A DNA stretch of 64,000 nucleotides from Streptomyces cupreus (GTDB lineage Bacteria; Actinomycetota; Actinomycetes; Streptomycetales; Streptomycetaceae): assembly GCF_014257025.1 (NCBI RefSeq), contig NZ_JACMSF010000031.1, positions 1 to 64,000 of the forward strand, given 5' to 3'. Below, piece by piece: positions 1 through 7,255 of this stretch; the first letter of the stretch is position 1; every line of letters begins with the position of its first letter. The notes below the pieces were generated by a model. It was given only the letters and a program-made list of their open reading frames with translations, did not search any database and was not told the DNA's origin. Position numbers and translations under genes: made by a program.

Positions 1-9
1 GGCCCCCTG

Positions 10-38
10 CCCACCCCCGAGGGGCAGCCGGGGGTGGG
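10..38 (-). terminator. Hairpin downstream of the 195-residue element gene
   Basis: Two perfect 10-bp arms (10-19 and 29-38) pair around a 9-base loop. The hairpin begins just past the stop of the minus-strand gene ending at 45, so it is probably the end of the minus-strand element operon or a processing hairpin. No U-tract is seen, as is common in streptomycetes. Confidence 0.5.
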
Positions 39-44
39 TGCCCT

Positions 45-632
45 TCAGCTTCCCCCGTCGTCACACGCGTCCGGCCATGTCTCCCGGTCCCGGGCGACGC
101 GCCGAGCCTGCTCTGCCCGAGCCATGGCTTGACCAGCCTTCCCCCGGGCCTTCGACAGCGCCCGCTCTGCCTCGTCCAAATCGCCACGCCGTTCCGTAAG
201 GTCGGCCCGAAGTCGATTCAAGTCGGGGTGGGGTTTCTTCCGCCGTCCGGCGTACACCGCCCGATACTGTGCCTCGCCGTCCTCTTGCTCGGCAGCCCGT
301 ACTGCCAATTCGGCGTCCGCCCAGGATTTCGAAGCGGCTGCGTACGATGCCTCAGCCTCCGCCTCTGCCTTCTGGGCAGCGTCGATGAGCGGGGCGTGTT
401 CCACTATGGCCGCCGCCTCCGCCTTGCTCACCGGGTCCGGCGAGGGACGGACGACAACCAGCTCGTTTCTGCCATGCGTTGGGCAGTACCACGCGATGAC
501 TGCGCCAGCATGGGCGCCCTTTCCTTCTATCGGCCAGCCATCGCCGCACGGGCCTGGCTTCGGGCACTGCGCGGCGCCGACGGGGGTGCCGGCCCTGGCC
601 CTGCCCGCCTTATTCTGCTGGGGTGTGCGCAT
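45..632 (-). CDS. Hypothetical protein of the mobile element, Ala/Glu-rich coiled coil
   Basis: The product has 195 residues and I do not recognise a family. The N-terminal 60 residues contain four cysteines and an H-x-G stretch, possibly a small zinc-binding module. Residues about 70-185 are rich in Ala, Glu, Arg and Lys and look like a long helical coiled coil. The ATG at 632 is preceded by AAGGGGG at 8-base spacing. The gene overlaps the upstream 75-residue gene by 23 bases, so the two are probably translated together. Its place after the prohead protease gene suggests a structural or packaging accessory role, but that is inference only. Confidence 0.6.
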   Translation of the reverse strand: MRTPQQNKAGRARAGTPVGAAQCPKPGPCGDGWPIEGKGAHAGAVIAWYCPTHGRNELVVVRPSPDPVSKAEAAAIVEHAPLIDAAQKAEAEAEASYAAASKSWADAELAVRAAEQEDGEAQYRAVYAGRRKKPHPDLNRLRADLTERRGDLDEAERALSKARGKAGQAMARAEQARRVARDRETWPDACDDGGS

Positions 633-837
633 GTTCAGCCCCCTTCGCGTGCCGGACGATAGTCAACAGGTGGTCAGTTTCCTCGATGTCGCGCCTCAGT
701 AGCACATTGCGGGCCAGCGCTGCCGCGTTTGGGTGGAGTTCGCTCAGGTCTTCGCTCAGCCCGAGTTCTTCACGGAGTTCGGCCTGCTTCAACTCGGTAG
801 GGCTGGGTGTGGCGTTGATGTCGTCGCGGTGGCTCAT
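610..837 (-). CDS. Small hypothetical protein of the mobile element
   Basis: The product is a 75-residue acidic soluble protein with no recognised family. The start at 837 lies 2 bases after the stop of the prohead protease gene and begins MSHRDD. A longer reading from 870 would extend into the preceding gene and is less likely. The sequence is mostly predicted helix (TELKQAELREELGLSEDL and a later Leu/Arg helix). Tight spacing on both sides makes it part of the same minus-strand transcription unit as the protease and the coiled-coil gene. Confidence 0.55.
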   Translation of the reverse strand: MSHRDDINATPSPTELKQAELREELGLSEDLSELHPNAAALARNVLLRRDIEETDHLLTIVRHAKGAEHAHTPAE

Positions 838-839
838 AT

Positions 840-1826
840 TCAGTAACCCATCCTTCGCAGTCGTACCCAACTCTCGTAAAGGCGGACGTCTTCTTCTGAT
901 TCCTCGGGGTGACTAATGTGTCGCAGCTCGTGGGGGACGACATTCCAGCAGTCGTCTTCCGTCAGGCTGGAGTTGAGTTCGATGACATCGGATGCCATCT
1001 TTGGGCGGCACCTGCCCAGCAACGGCCGTTCTGACCAGAAGTCGACGAACTCGTCCTTCACGGACGCCCCGGTGTCATCCTCAGCCGAAAACCAGTTGAG
1101 GCGGATCCGGTCTCGATCGAGACCCAATTCGGGTGCGTAGACCCCGACGGCGGCACGGGCAGCGTCGCGGACCGTCTGCGGCACGATCGATTCCCGGTCG
1201 TAGCTGTAGCCAACACCCACGGCCTTGACGTAGTTGGCATACAGGCGCTCCACTTCGCACCGAAGTGCCTCGCGGCGGCATTCGTCGTCCAGGCGTGCCT
1301 TCGACTCCATCAGAATGTCGCGGTAAAGGTCGTCCCGGATCCGCCGCAGTTCAGCGCGAGTGGCATCCGTGCTCTTTATGGCCAGCGTCCTCGTATTATC
1401 GTTCGCACCGCGAAGAACGGGACTAACTTCGTAGAGCCGCACCTTCTTTATAAACCTCACGCGCTGACCGTTGAACGCGCCGCGCTCACTGTCGACCACG
1501 TCGAAACCCCAACTCCAACGCGCCAAAGGCCCAAGCTGCTTAAGCGTCTCGTAAGTGTCTTTTCCGCCCGTTGTATCGAAGAAGGTCGCGGTGAACGTCG
1601 CCCGTCGGCCGTCGACGCTGACAACGCCCTTCCCGACGGGAAGTTGGTCTTCCCAGCTCTTGTGGTTAAAAGCCGACATCGGCACTTCAACGCCGTGCGG
1701 GATAGCCTCCGGCAGCACGACGTCGAGGTCACTGTCGACTTCGTTGAAGATGCTGAACGCCGCCACTACGCCCTTGCCGGTCGATTTAAGCTCGACGTCC
1801 GCCGGTTCGTACGATTTCCTCTCCAT
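840..1826 (-). CDS. HK97-type prohead protease fused to an HExxH metallopeptidase-like domain
   Basis: The product has 328 residues. Residues about 5-150 match the phage HK97 prohead serine protease family (peptidase family U35/S78): a D-x-D-D segment after strand 2, a catalytic-type His55 in FNHKSWEDQLPVG, a catalytic-type Ser105 in WSWGF, and the conserved YEVSPVLRGAN segment near 132-142. In phages this enzyme cleaves scaffold and major capsid protein during head maturation. Residues about 155-328 are extra: they carry HELRH at 299-303, an HExxH zinc-peptidase motif, followed by Glu311/Glu312 that could be the third ligand. Ordinary prohead proteases are near 200 residues without this tail. 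The fusion and the lack of capsid genes inside the window are unusual. Confidence 0.8.
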   Translation of the reverse strand: MERKSYEPADVELKSTGKGVVAAFSIFNEVDSDLDVVLPEAIPHGVEVPMSAFNHKSWEDQLPVGKGVVSVDGRRATFTATFFDTTGGKDTYETLKQLGPLARWSWGFDVVDSERGAFNGQRVRFIKKVRLYEVSPVLRGANDNTRTLAIKSTDATRAELRRIRDDLYRDILMESKARLDDECRREALRCEVERLYANYVKAVGVGYSYDRESIVPQTVRDAARAAVGVYAPELGLDRDRIRLNWFSAEDDTGASVKDEFVDFWSERPLLGRCRPKMASDVIELNSSLTEDDCWNVVPHELRHISHPEESEEDVRLYESWVRLRRMGY

Positions 1827-1830
1827 GCCG

Positions 1831-2184
1831 TTAACCCTCCTCCCTTACTTTAAGGATGCGGCCCTTGTCGAAAACCCATCGGCCGCCAATCTGAGTGCCG
1901 CCCAGTTGAACCGCCCTCCGCGTAACTGTGCGCGCCGACACCCCGAGGATTTCGGCGGCAGCCGATGCGCTTATCCATTGTCGCCCAGTGTCCGAGGTCG
2001 GCCGTGTTTCTGGCCGCGGGTGGACAAGTTCGTCGGCGATACGCCGTAGTTCCTGCCTTTGCGCCAGGTTCAGCCCTCGCGTAAATCGGGCGGGGTCGCT
2101 CGAGAGGGTAGCCATCACGGCGAAATGCACCAGGTTGGCCTCTCGCGAGCCTGGAAGAAGGGCCGTGACCATCACGTCGATCAC
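1831..2184 (-). CDS. Helix-turn-helix protein of the mobile element
   Basis: The product has 117 residues. The C-terminal part (about 68-117) reads as a winged-helix or MerR-like DNA-binding domain, WISASAAAEILGVSARTVTR followed by a wing ending GGRWVFDKGRI. The N-terminal half is helical. The GTG start at 2184 overlaps the previous stop as GTGA, giving translational coupling to the 73-residue gene. It ends 5 bases before the prohead protease start. Such proteins in phages and satellites serve as late regulators or small-terminase-like DNA binders; which applies here is unknown. Confidence 0.65.
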   Translation of the reverse strand: MIDVMVTALLPGSREANLVHFAVMATLSSDPARFTRGLNLAQRQELRRIADELVHPRPETRPTSDTGRQWISASAAAEILGVSARTVTRRAVQLGGTQIGGRWVFDKGRILKVREEG

Positions 2185-2402
2185 CGCCCGCCTTTGGTCT
2201 CAGGGCGCCCAGAGCGAGCCTTGAAGCGCCAGTGGCGATCCTCGGCCAACTGGACAAAGCCGGGGAGCGACCGCGCTTCGACCAACTGGCCGGTGGCATC
2301 GTCGACAACCAGGGGATTCCCGTCTTCGGTCCAGCGGATGACGGGACGGAATTTGAGATCGCCGTCGATCTTGTAGACGGCGTCGTATACGGGCTGGGTC
2401 AT
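2181..2402 (-). CDS. Small hypothetical protein of the mobile element
   Basis: The product is 73 residues, with no recognised family. The ATG at 2402 has an AGAGGA ribosome site at suitable spacing. The longer open frame upstream runs through the repeat cluster at 2444-2541 and is rejected as coding. The protein looks like a small beta-rich domain (YDAVYKIDGDLKFRPVIRW). It is translationally coupled to the downstream HTH gene by a 4-base GTGA overlap, so the two products may act together. Confidence 0.55.
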   Translation of the reverse strand: MTQPVYDAVYKIDGDLKFRPVIRWTEDGNPLVVDDATGQLVEARSLPGFVQLAEDRHWRFKARSGRPETKGGR

Positions 2403-2443
2403 GAACTGATCCTCTTCGGAGTCATGGAACTTTCCGTCAAACG

Positions 2444-2541
2444 CCGTTCCCGTTCCCGTCCCTAGAAAGGGGAACGGGGGAACGGAACGCGGCAGGGTTT
2501 GATCCCGTTCCTGGGAACGGTTCCCGAGCGGGAACGGGGAA
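2444..2541. repeat. Iteron-like cluster of CGTTCCC/GGGAACG repeats, candidate replication origin
   Basis: Within 98 bases the heptamer CGTTCCC or its complement GGGAACG recurs at about eight places: 2445-2451, 2451-2457, 2470-2476, 2478-2484, 2484-2489 (partial), 2505-2511 (partial), 2513-2519 and 2530-2536. Two form palindromes: CCGTTCC-TG-GGAACGG at 2505-2520 and GTTCCC-GAGC-GGGAAC at 2520-2535. The cluster sits between the stop of the replication ATPase (2560) and the next start (2402). Repeats beside a replication gene are the usual arrangement for iteron origins, so a satellite or plasmid-type origin is inferred. An operator role is the alternative. Confidence 0.6.
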
Positions 2542-2559
2542 TCTTGAAAACCATCCGAG

Positions 2560-3954
2560 TTACCCCTGTCTCTCCTGGTCAAAGGGCTTATCGGTGGCGA
2601 CGTACTGGACGTTCTTTCCGTTCCCGCGCCGTTCCAAGAAGCCTTTTTCGGCGAGCCAGTCCACACACCGGCCGATCATGGCCGCCCTTCCCCGTACCGC
2701 GTCCCGAATGTCGGTCTTACCGGACGACTCGGGGTGAGCCCCCACGTACTCCAGGACGGCCCGGCAAACCTTCTCGGGCGGTGCCTCATACCCCTTGTCA
2801 CCGGACTCGACTTTCGAGGTGGGGAACAGGGCGATGTCGGGCCGGACGCGTCCTGTCGTCCAGTCGATGACGAGGTCCCCGCGCCACTGGGGACGCTTTC
2901 CAGGCGCGGCCTCGCGTCGCACACTGCCCGGCCGGTCTTTGTCGACGCTGAGTCGGAGAACACCGCGCTGGCCGGTGCCAACCTGATGAACTTGCTCGAC
3001 CAGATACGACACACCCCCGATGGCGGCCCTCTTGTGCTGACTCCCCAGCGTCCGGGTTGCGTCGTGCGGTGTGTGGTCGATAGCCGCGACGCACCAGCCG
3101 TTATGAGTGAGCCACTTTGTGGTCTTCGCATGCCATCGCGCCACGTCCTTTTCGAGTCGCCCGTCGAGTCCTTCGAGAGACATGCCTTCGGTGACGCCGT
3201 CGAATACAGCCATTGAGCCGCCCAAACCGACGGACTTCATGAACTGCGCCTGTTCGATGGGCGTCATCGGGCCGTTCGGTCGGTGATAGCGGAACAGGTC
3301 GCCGGCCAGGACGTTTTGCTCGACGCCCATGAGGTTCTGCAAACGCGCGTACACGTCACCCTCATCGGACTCATAATCGACGTAGACGACACCGTGGCCT
3401 GCGATTAGCTCCTGGGCGACGACATGCAGAACGAACAACGACTTTCCCGACTCGCTCTCGCCGTGTACCTCGTTAAGACAGCCGAGATAGAAAACACCAT
3501 GGTCGGGTTCGTCTCCGCATCGAGTGAACCGCCCTACTTCCGGGATGCGCAGACTGGACGCGGCCTCCAATGCCTTCAGCGGATCGATTCGGCCCCATGT
3601 ACCGGTTACGCCGTTGCGTAGCGCTTCTTCCTGCTGGAACCGATCCTCGGCTTCCTTCTTGGCCTTGAGTTGTGCCAGGCGAAAGTTCGCTTCGGCATGG
3701 ACGCTTCCCCGGAAGTCGTTGCACTGCGCTTCGAAACTGACCCGCTGACTTTCGGGGACCAGCCCCAAGACCGCCGCCCGCTTGAACTGGTCGGCGGCAA
3801 ACAGGTCGTACGCCTCCACAAGGAGGCCGAGTTGGGCAGCGGGCAACTCCCGCGCGTCACCGGGCAGCGTCGGCGCCGTCTCGGTGTACAATCGTTCACT
3901 GGGTTCGAGGCCGCCCTTGTCGTCGGGGGCGGCCTCGGTGCTGTTCTGGTACAT
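2560..3954 (-). CDS. RepA-like RecA-fold replication ATPase/helicase (AAA_25 type)
   Basis: The product has 464 residues. An N-terminal helical region (1-130) precedes a RecA-fold ATPase. Walker A is GESESGKS at 165-172, a hydrophobic strand ends in VVYVDYE near 189-195, and a Walker B-like strand MAVFDG lies near 249-254. A later segment AIDHTPHDATRTLGSQ is typical of plasmid and phage RepA/DnaB-like ATPases. The last 60 residues form a winged helix. The expected role is replication initiation or helicase loading for the excised element, probably at the repeat cluster just downstream. No primase motif is evident, so it differs from the large primase-helicases of many satellites. Confidence 0.75.
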   Translation of the reverse strand: MYQNSTEAAPDDKGGLEPSERLYTETAPTLPGDARELPAAQLGLLVEAYDLFAADQFKRAAVLGLVPESQRVSFEAQCNDFRGSVHAEANFRLAQLKAKKEAEDRFQQEEALRNGVTGTWGRIDPLKALEAASSLRIPEVGRFTRCGDEPDHGVFYLGCLNEVHGESESGKSLFVLHVVAQELIAGHGVVYVDYESDEGDVYARLQNLMGVEQNVLAGDLFRYHRPNGPMTPIEQAQFMKSVGLGGSMAVFDGVTEGMSLEGLDGRLEKDVARWHAKTTKWLTHNGWCVAAIDHTPHDATRTLGSQHKRAAIGGVSYLVEQVHQVGTGQRGVLRLSVDKDRPGSVRREAAPGKRPQWRGDLVIDWTTGRVRPDIALFPTSKVESGDKGYEAPPEKVCRAVLEYVGAHPESSGKTDIRDAVRGRAAMIGRCVDWLAEKGFLERRGNGKNVQYVATDKPFDQERQG

Positions 3955-4018
3955 GATCGGCGTGCCCGGGGTTGCGGGTCCGGTGGCGTGGCCGGGCCCT
4001 CCTCTCTCGTCGGTTGGA

Positions 4019-4261
4019 TCAACGGGTCATGTCTGTTGGGCGGTCCTTGTCCGCCGCTAGCGCGGCCAGCGCCTCGGCCAGCTGTTGCGCCTCGAACCAC
4101 GGGCTCGGTGGTGGGGTTCCGTACGGCGCACGCTCTCGCCACCAGTCCCTCCGAGCCCGGCGCCAAGCGGCGTACGCGGCCAGGACCCCATCCCGAGTCG
4201 TCGGCTCGCGTCCGCCGAGCCACGCGGCGGGGTCGAAGGTGGCGAGACGGCGGCGAGTCAT
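4019..4261 (-). CDS. Small hypothetical protein of the mobile element
   Basis: The product has 80 residues and is Trp/Arg/Ala-rich (AAYAAWRRARRDWWRERAPYG), with no recognised family. The start overlaps the stop of the excisionase-like gene by four bases (ATGA), so it is translated from the same early transcript. The replication ATPase follows after 64 bases. Position between excisionase and replication gene suggests a role in early regulation or replication, which is inference only. Confidence 0.6.
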   Translation of the reverse strand: MTRRRLATFDPAAWLGGREPTTRDGVLAAYAAWRRARRDWWRERAPYGTPPPSPWFEAQQLAEALAALAADKDRPTDMTR

Positions 4262-4443
4262 GCAGCTCCTTGCTCGTGTTCATCGAGCCAGCGCTCTACG
4301 TCGGCCCAGCGGTAGCGAATGTGTCGACCGACCTTGATCGACCTCGGGCCCCTGTGCAGATACCGCCACTGCGCCAGCGTTGTCGTCGGAACACCCAGGA
4401 ACGTGCTGACCTCGTCTGGCGTGCCCAGTGGGTTGTTCGCCAT
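4258..4443 (-). CDS. Excisionase / AlpA-like MerR-fold DNA-binding protein
   Basis: The product has 61 residues. The whole protein is one MerR/excisionase-type winged helix: TPDEVSTFLGVPTTTLAQWR, then a wing ending SIKVGRHIRYRWADVERWLDE. The start at 4443 is chosen because GAAAGGA precedes it at normal spacing; the longer frame to 4599 crosses the divergent promoter. In integrative elements these proteins direct excision with the integrase or activate early genes (AlpA role). The gene is divergent from the XRE repressor, a lysogeny-switch layout. Confidence 0.85.
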   Translation of the reverse strand: MANNPLGTPDEVSTFLGVPTTTLAQWRYLHRGPRSIKVGRHIRYRWADVERWLDEHEQGAA

Positions 4444-4495
4444 GATGACGATCCTTTCGTGAAAATTTTGTTTACAGTCGCGAAGGTATGCGAGG

Positions 4496-4513
4496 CTTGA
4501 CTGAGTCGTCAAG
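4496..4513. promoter_or_regulatory. Inverted repeat in the repressor/excisionase intergenic switch region
   Basis: CTTGAC (4496-4501) and GTCAAG (4508-4513) form an inverted repeat with a 6-base spacer between the divergent excisionase-like (start 4443) and XRE repressor (start 4534) genes. Position and symmetry fit an operator of the XRE protein. AT-rich sequence at 4461-4473 could hold the leftward promoter. Confidence 0.45.
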
Positions 4514-4533
4514 AAGGGTTGAGAATCGTCATC

Positions 4534-5094
4534 ATGGCGACTAGATCCGTAGAGATTGGCCCGGCGGGCAGGCGCGTGGCCGAGAACCTCGCAACCCACA
4601 GGAAGCGCCTCGGCCTCGACCAGCGGGAGCTGGCCCGGCGGGTCACGGACGAGTTCGGGCGGCCTATGACCGCTTCGATCATCAGCAAGATCGAGAAGGG
4701 GGACCGCAGGGTCGACGTCGATGATCTGGTCGCTCTGGCGGCGGCGCTGGGCGTGTCTCCAGTGACGCTGATGCTTCCGGATAGGGATTCCGGCGAACCG
4801 GTTCTGATCACTTCAGAGCGCTCAGTCCCCTGGGAACAGGCATGGCGATGGGCGACCGGTGAGAGCCCGCTGCCAGGCAGTGACCTGTCTGCTCAGGCCT
4901 TCCTCGGAGCCAACCGGCCCTATGAGGAGTCGGTTTCCAGGGAAGCGAAGCGATTCGTTGCACTCCGCGTCCCGGAACGGCCGTACCGCCTCACCGTGAG
5001 GGGTTTCACGGATCGGCCGGACAGTGTTGATCTTCGGATTGGGGACATCCCGGTCCGGCTTGATGAGGGAGAGGAACCGCCATGGCCCAGGTAG
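4534..5094 (+). CDS. XRE-family phage-type repressor
   Basis: The product has 186 residues. Residues about 10-75 are a Cro/CI-type helix-turn-helix (VAENLATHRKRLGLDQREL through ASIISKIEKGDRRVDVDDL). The C-terminal 110 residues have no recognised domain. The start at ATG 4534 is preferred; TTG at 4519 is in frame but abuts the AAGAAGGG ribosome site. The spacing to ATG is long at about 15 bases, so start choice is moderate. The 3' end overlaps the integrase by 13 bases, so repressor and integrase are co-transcribed. It probably represses the divergent excisionase-replication operon. Confidence 0.8.
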   Translation: MATRSVEIGPAGRRVAENLATHRKRLGLDQRELARRVTDEFGRPMTASIISKIEKGDRRVDVDDLVALAAALGVSPVTLMLPDRDSGEPVLITSERSVPWEQAWRWATGESPLPGSDLSAQAFLGANRPYEESVSREAKRFVALRVPERPYRLTVRGFTDRPDSVDLRIGDIPVRLDEGEEPPWPR

Positions 5095-6236
5095 TTGATC
5101 GCTGGCACATCTCTCGGCCGGACAAGGACGCCCGGCCGTGCAAGGAGCACAGTACGAAGACCAAGACGCTCGTGCCCAGCGCCGACCACGGCAAGGGCAT
5201 GCGCTGGCAGGTGCGCTACCGCGATCCCAACCGGAAGCAGGTGAAGGAGAACTTCGCCACCAAGCCCCAGGCGGAGAGCAGGGCGGCCGAGATCGCCATG
5301 GACCTGGACAAGGGCCAGTACGTCCATCCCAGCGAGCTGCGGATCACCTTCCGCGAGTACGCCGAGCAATGGCGCAAGGCGCAGCCGCATCGGGCAACCA
5401 CCGCGCGGGACGTCGAGGCCGTTCTGCGGTTGTACGTCTACCCGACGTTCGGTGACAGGCGGCTGACATCTATCCGGCAGAGTGAGCTGCAAGCGTGGCT
5501 GACCGGCTTGGTCAGGGTGAACGGCCTGGCTCCCCGTACCGCCAGGAAGGTCCAGCAGAAGGTCTCTGCCGTGTTCAACGCGGCCGTGCGCGACCGGCTG
5601 ACACCGGTGTCACCCTGCGCCGGACTGAAGGCCGTGGAGGTCCCTCACGCCGAGGTCACCCCGCTCACCTCAGCGGAGGTCCACAAGCTCGCCGACGCCA
5701 TGCCGGAGCGGTACCGGGTGCTGGTCATCCTCGCAGCCGGAAGCGGGCTGCGGGCGGGAGAGCTCTTCGGCCTCCAGGTCAAGCACATCGACTTCCTTCG
5801 TCGCACCGTTAAGGTCGAACAGCAGGTTCAGAGGGCGTATCCCGGCGTGGTCGTATGCCCGCCCAAAACGAAGCATTCGTATCGGACTGTGCCCGTGCCG
5901 CAGCGCGTGATCGACGCCCTGGCCGCTCACCTGAAGGCGTACCCGGCGGAGCAGGATGACTTCGTGTTCGCGGGCCCCGTCAACGCGGATCACTTCGCCG
6001 ACACTGTTTGGCGTCCGGCGGTCAAGGCAGCCGGGCTCCCGAAGGGCACTCGGCTGCACGCTCTGAGGCACACCTACGCAAGCGTCCTGATCAAGCACGG
6101 TAAGGGGCCGAAGACCGTGGCCGCGAGGCTGGGCGACACGGTGGCCGTGGCGATGGCGATCTACGCGCACCTGTTCCCGGACGAGGATGAGGACACTCGC
6201 GAGGCGGTTGAGGAGTTCCTGCACGAGGCTGCCTAG
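5082..6236 (+). CDS. int: Tyrosine recombinase / site-specific integrase
   Basis: The product has 384 residues, the usual size for this family. An arm-binding N-terminal region (about 36-80), a core-binding SAM-like domain (about 88-170) and a catalytic domain (about 190-375) are visible. Catalytic candidates are Arg224 (GLRAGE), a Lys near 262-264, His326 and Arg329 (HALRH), and nucleophile Tyr361 (AIYAHLFP). The usual LGH motif reads LGD (Asp352). A GAGAGGAAC ribosome site precedes the ATG. It integrates and excises the element with the excisionase. Its place at the element edge marks the right junction as just downstream. Confidence 0.93.
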   Translation: MAQVVDRWHISRPDKDARPCKEHSTKTKTLVPSADHGKGMRWQVRYRDPNRKQVKENFATKPQAESRAAEIAMDLDKGQYVHPSELRITFREYAEQWRKAQPHRATTARDVEAVLRLYVYPTFGDRRLTSIRQSELQAWLTGLVRVNGLAPRTARKVQQKVSAVFNAAVRDRLTPVSPCAGLKAVEVPHAEVTPLTSAEVHKLADAMPERYRVLVILAAGSGLRAGELFGLQVKHIDFLRRTVKVEQQVQRAYPGVVVCPPKTKHSYRTVPVPQRVIDALAAHLKAYPAEQDDFVFAGPVNADHFADTVWRPAVKAAGLPKGTRLHALRHTYASVLIKHGKGPKTVAARLGDTVAVAMAIYAHLFPDEDEDTREAVEEFLHEAA

Positions 6237-6434
6237 TGTGCCCTCGATGTGCCCTCGGATCATGGCCGAACAGCTGAGCGCCTGGTAGCCCGGATGGCAG
6301 CGCCGCACAGGTGAGTTCGCCCACAACGGCCCTTGGCGGAGGAGCGACCGGACGTTTTGCGCCTTACGCTCGACGGACCGCACGACCCCCGTCGCCCCCC
6401 ATCCGGATTTCCCGCCAGCGGAGGTTTCTGCTTC
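6237..6434. other. Probable right junction of the integrated element
   Basis: Directly after the integrase stop, TGTGCCCTCG occurs twice in direct repeat (6237-6246 and 6248-6257) at 11-base period. This is typical of arm-type integrase binding sites. The next gene (6435) is chromosomal core, so the attachment core should lie in this interval. No tRNA gene is present here, and the left copy lies outside the window, so the exact core cannot be fixed. Confidence 0.4.
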
Positions 6435-7187
6435 ATGAAGCTCACCGTCGTCGGCTGCTCGGGGTCGTTCCCGTCCGCGGAATCGGCCTGTTCGAGCTAC
6501 CTCGTCGAGGCCGACGGCTTCCGGCTGCTCCTCGACATGGGCAACGGCGCCCTTGGCGAGCTGCAGCGCCACTGCGGTCTCTACGACCTCGACGCGATCT
6601 TCCTGAGCCATCTGCACGCCGACCACTGCATCGACATGTGCGCCTACTTCGTCGCACGCTACTACCGGCACGACGGCGGCCGCTGCGCCCCGATCCCGGT
6701 CTACGGACCCGAGGGCACGGAGCACCGGCTGACCACGGCCTACGGCGACACCCCCTCGGCCTCCTCGATGAGCGAGGTCTTCGACTTCCATACCGTCAAG
6801 CCGTCCACCTTCGAGATCGGCCCGCTCACAGTGCACACGGAGCGCGTGGCCCACCCGGTGGAGGCGTACGGCATCCGCGTCGAGCACGGCGGGCGGTCCC
6901 TGACGTACTCCGGCGACACCGGCGTCACCCCCACGCTCGACGAACTCGCCCGCGACACCGATCTGTTCCTGTGCGAGGCGGCCTTCACGCACGGCAAGGA
7001 GAACATCCCCGACCTGCACCTCAACGGCCGCGAGGCGGGAGAGACGGCGGCCCGGGCGGGCGCCCGCCGCCTGGTCCTGACCCACATCCCCCCGTGGACC
7101 GACCCCCAGGCCAACCTGGCCGACGCGCGCGCGGTCTACGACGGTCCGGTGGAGCTGGCGGCGCCGAGGCAGACGTACGAGCTCTGA
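6435..7187 (+). CDS. MBL-fold metal-dependent hydrolase
   Basis: The product has 250 residues. The N-terminal MKLTVVGCSGSFPS, a metal-binding HLHADHCID near 55-63, a later YSGDTG and a C-terminal LTHIPP are the metallo-beta-lactamase / RNase Z-like signatures. Members without further domains are usually phosphodiesterases or hydrolases of unassigned substrate. The start at 6435 is selected for GGAGG 11 bases upstream and the conserved N-terminus. It is monocistronic, ends in a hairpin shared with the convergent nagE2 gene, and is the first core gene after the mobile element. Confidence 0.85.
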   Translation: MKLTVVGCSGSFPSAESACSSYLVEADGFRLLLDMGNGALGELQRHCGLYDLDAIFLSHLHADHCIDMCAYFVARYYRHDGGRCAPIPVYGPEGTEHRLTTAYGDTPSASSMSEVFDFHTVKPSTFEIGPLTVHTERVAHPVEAYGIRVEHGGRSLTYSGDTGVTPTLDELARDTDLFLCEAAFTHGKENIPDLHLNGREAGETAARAGARRLVLTHIPPWTDPQANLADARAVYDGPVELAAPRQTYEL

Positions 7188-7202
7188 AGTCCCCGACGAC
7201 AT

Positions 7203-7240
7203 GACGAGGCCCCCCGGAGTGCTGTCCGGGGGGCCTCGTC
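7203..7240. terminator. Bidirectional hairpin between the MBL gene and nagE2
   Basis: Arms of about 16 bases (GACGAGGCCCCCCGGA and its complement) pair around an 8-base loop between two converging genes. It should terminate both transcripts. Confidence 0.8.
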
Positions 7241-7255
7241 GTTGTTGAGGGGGAC

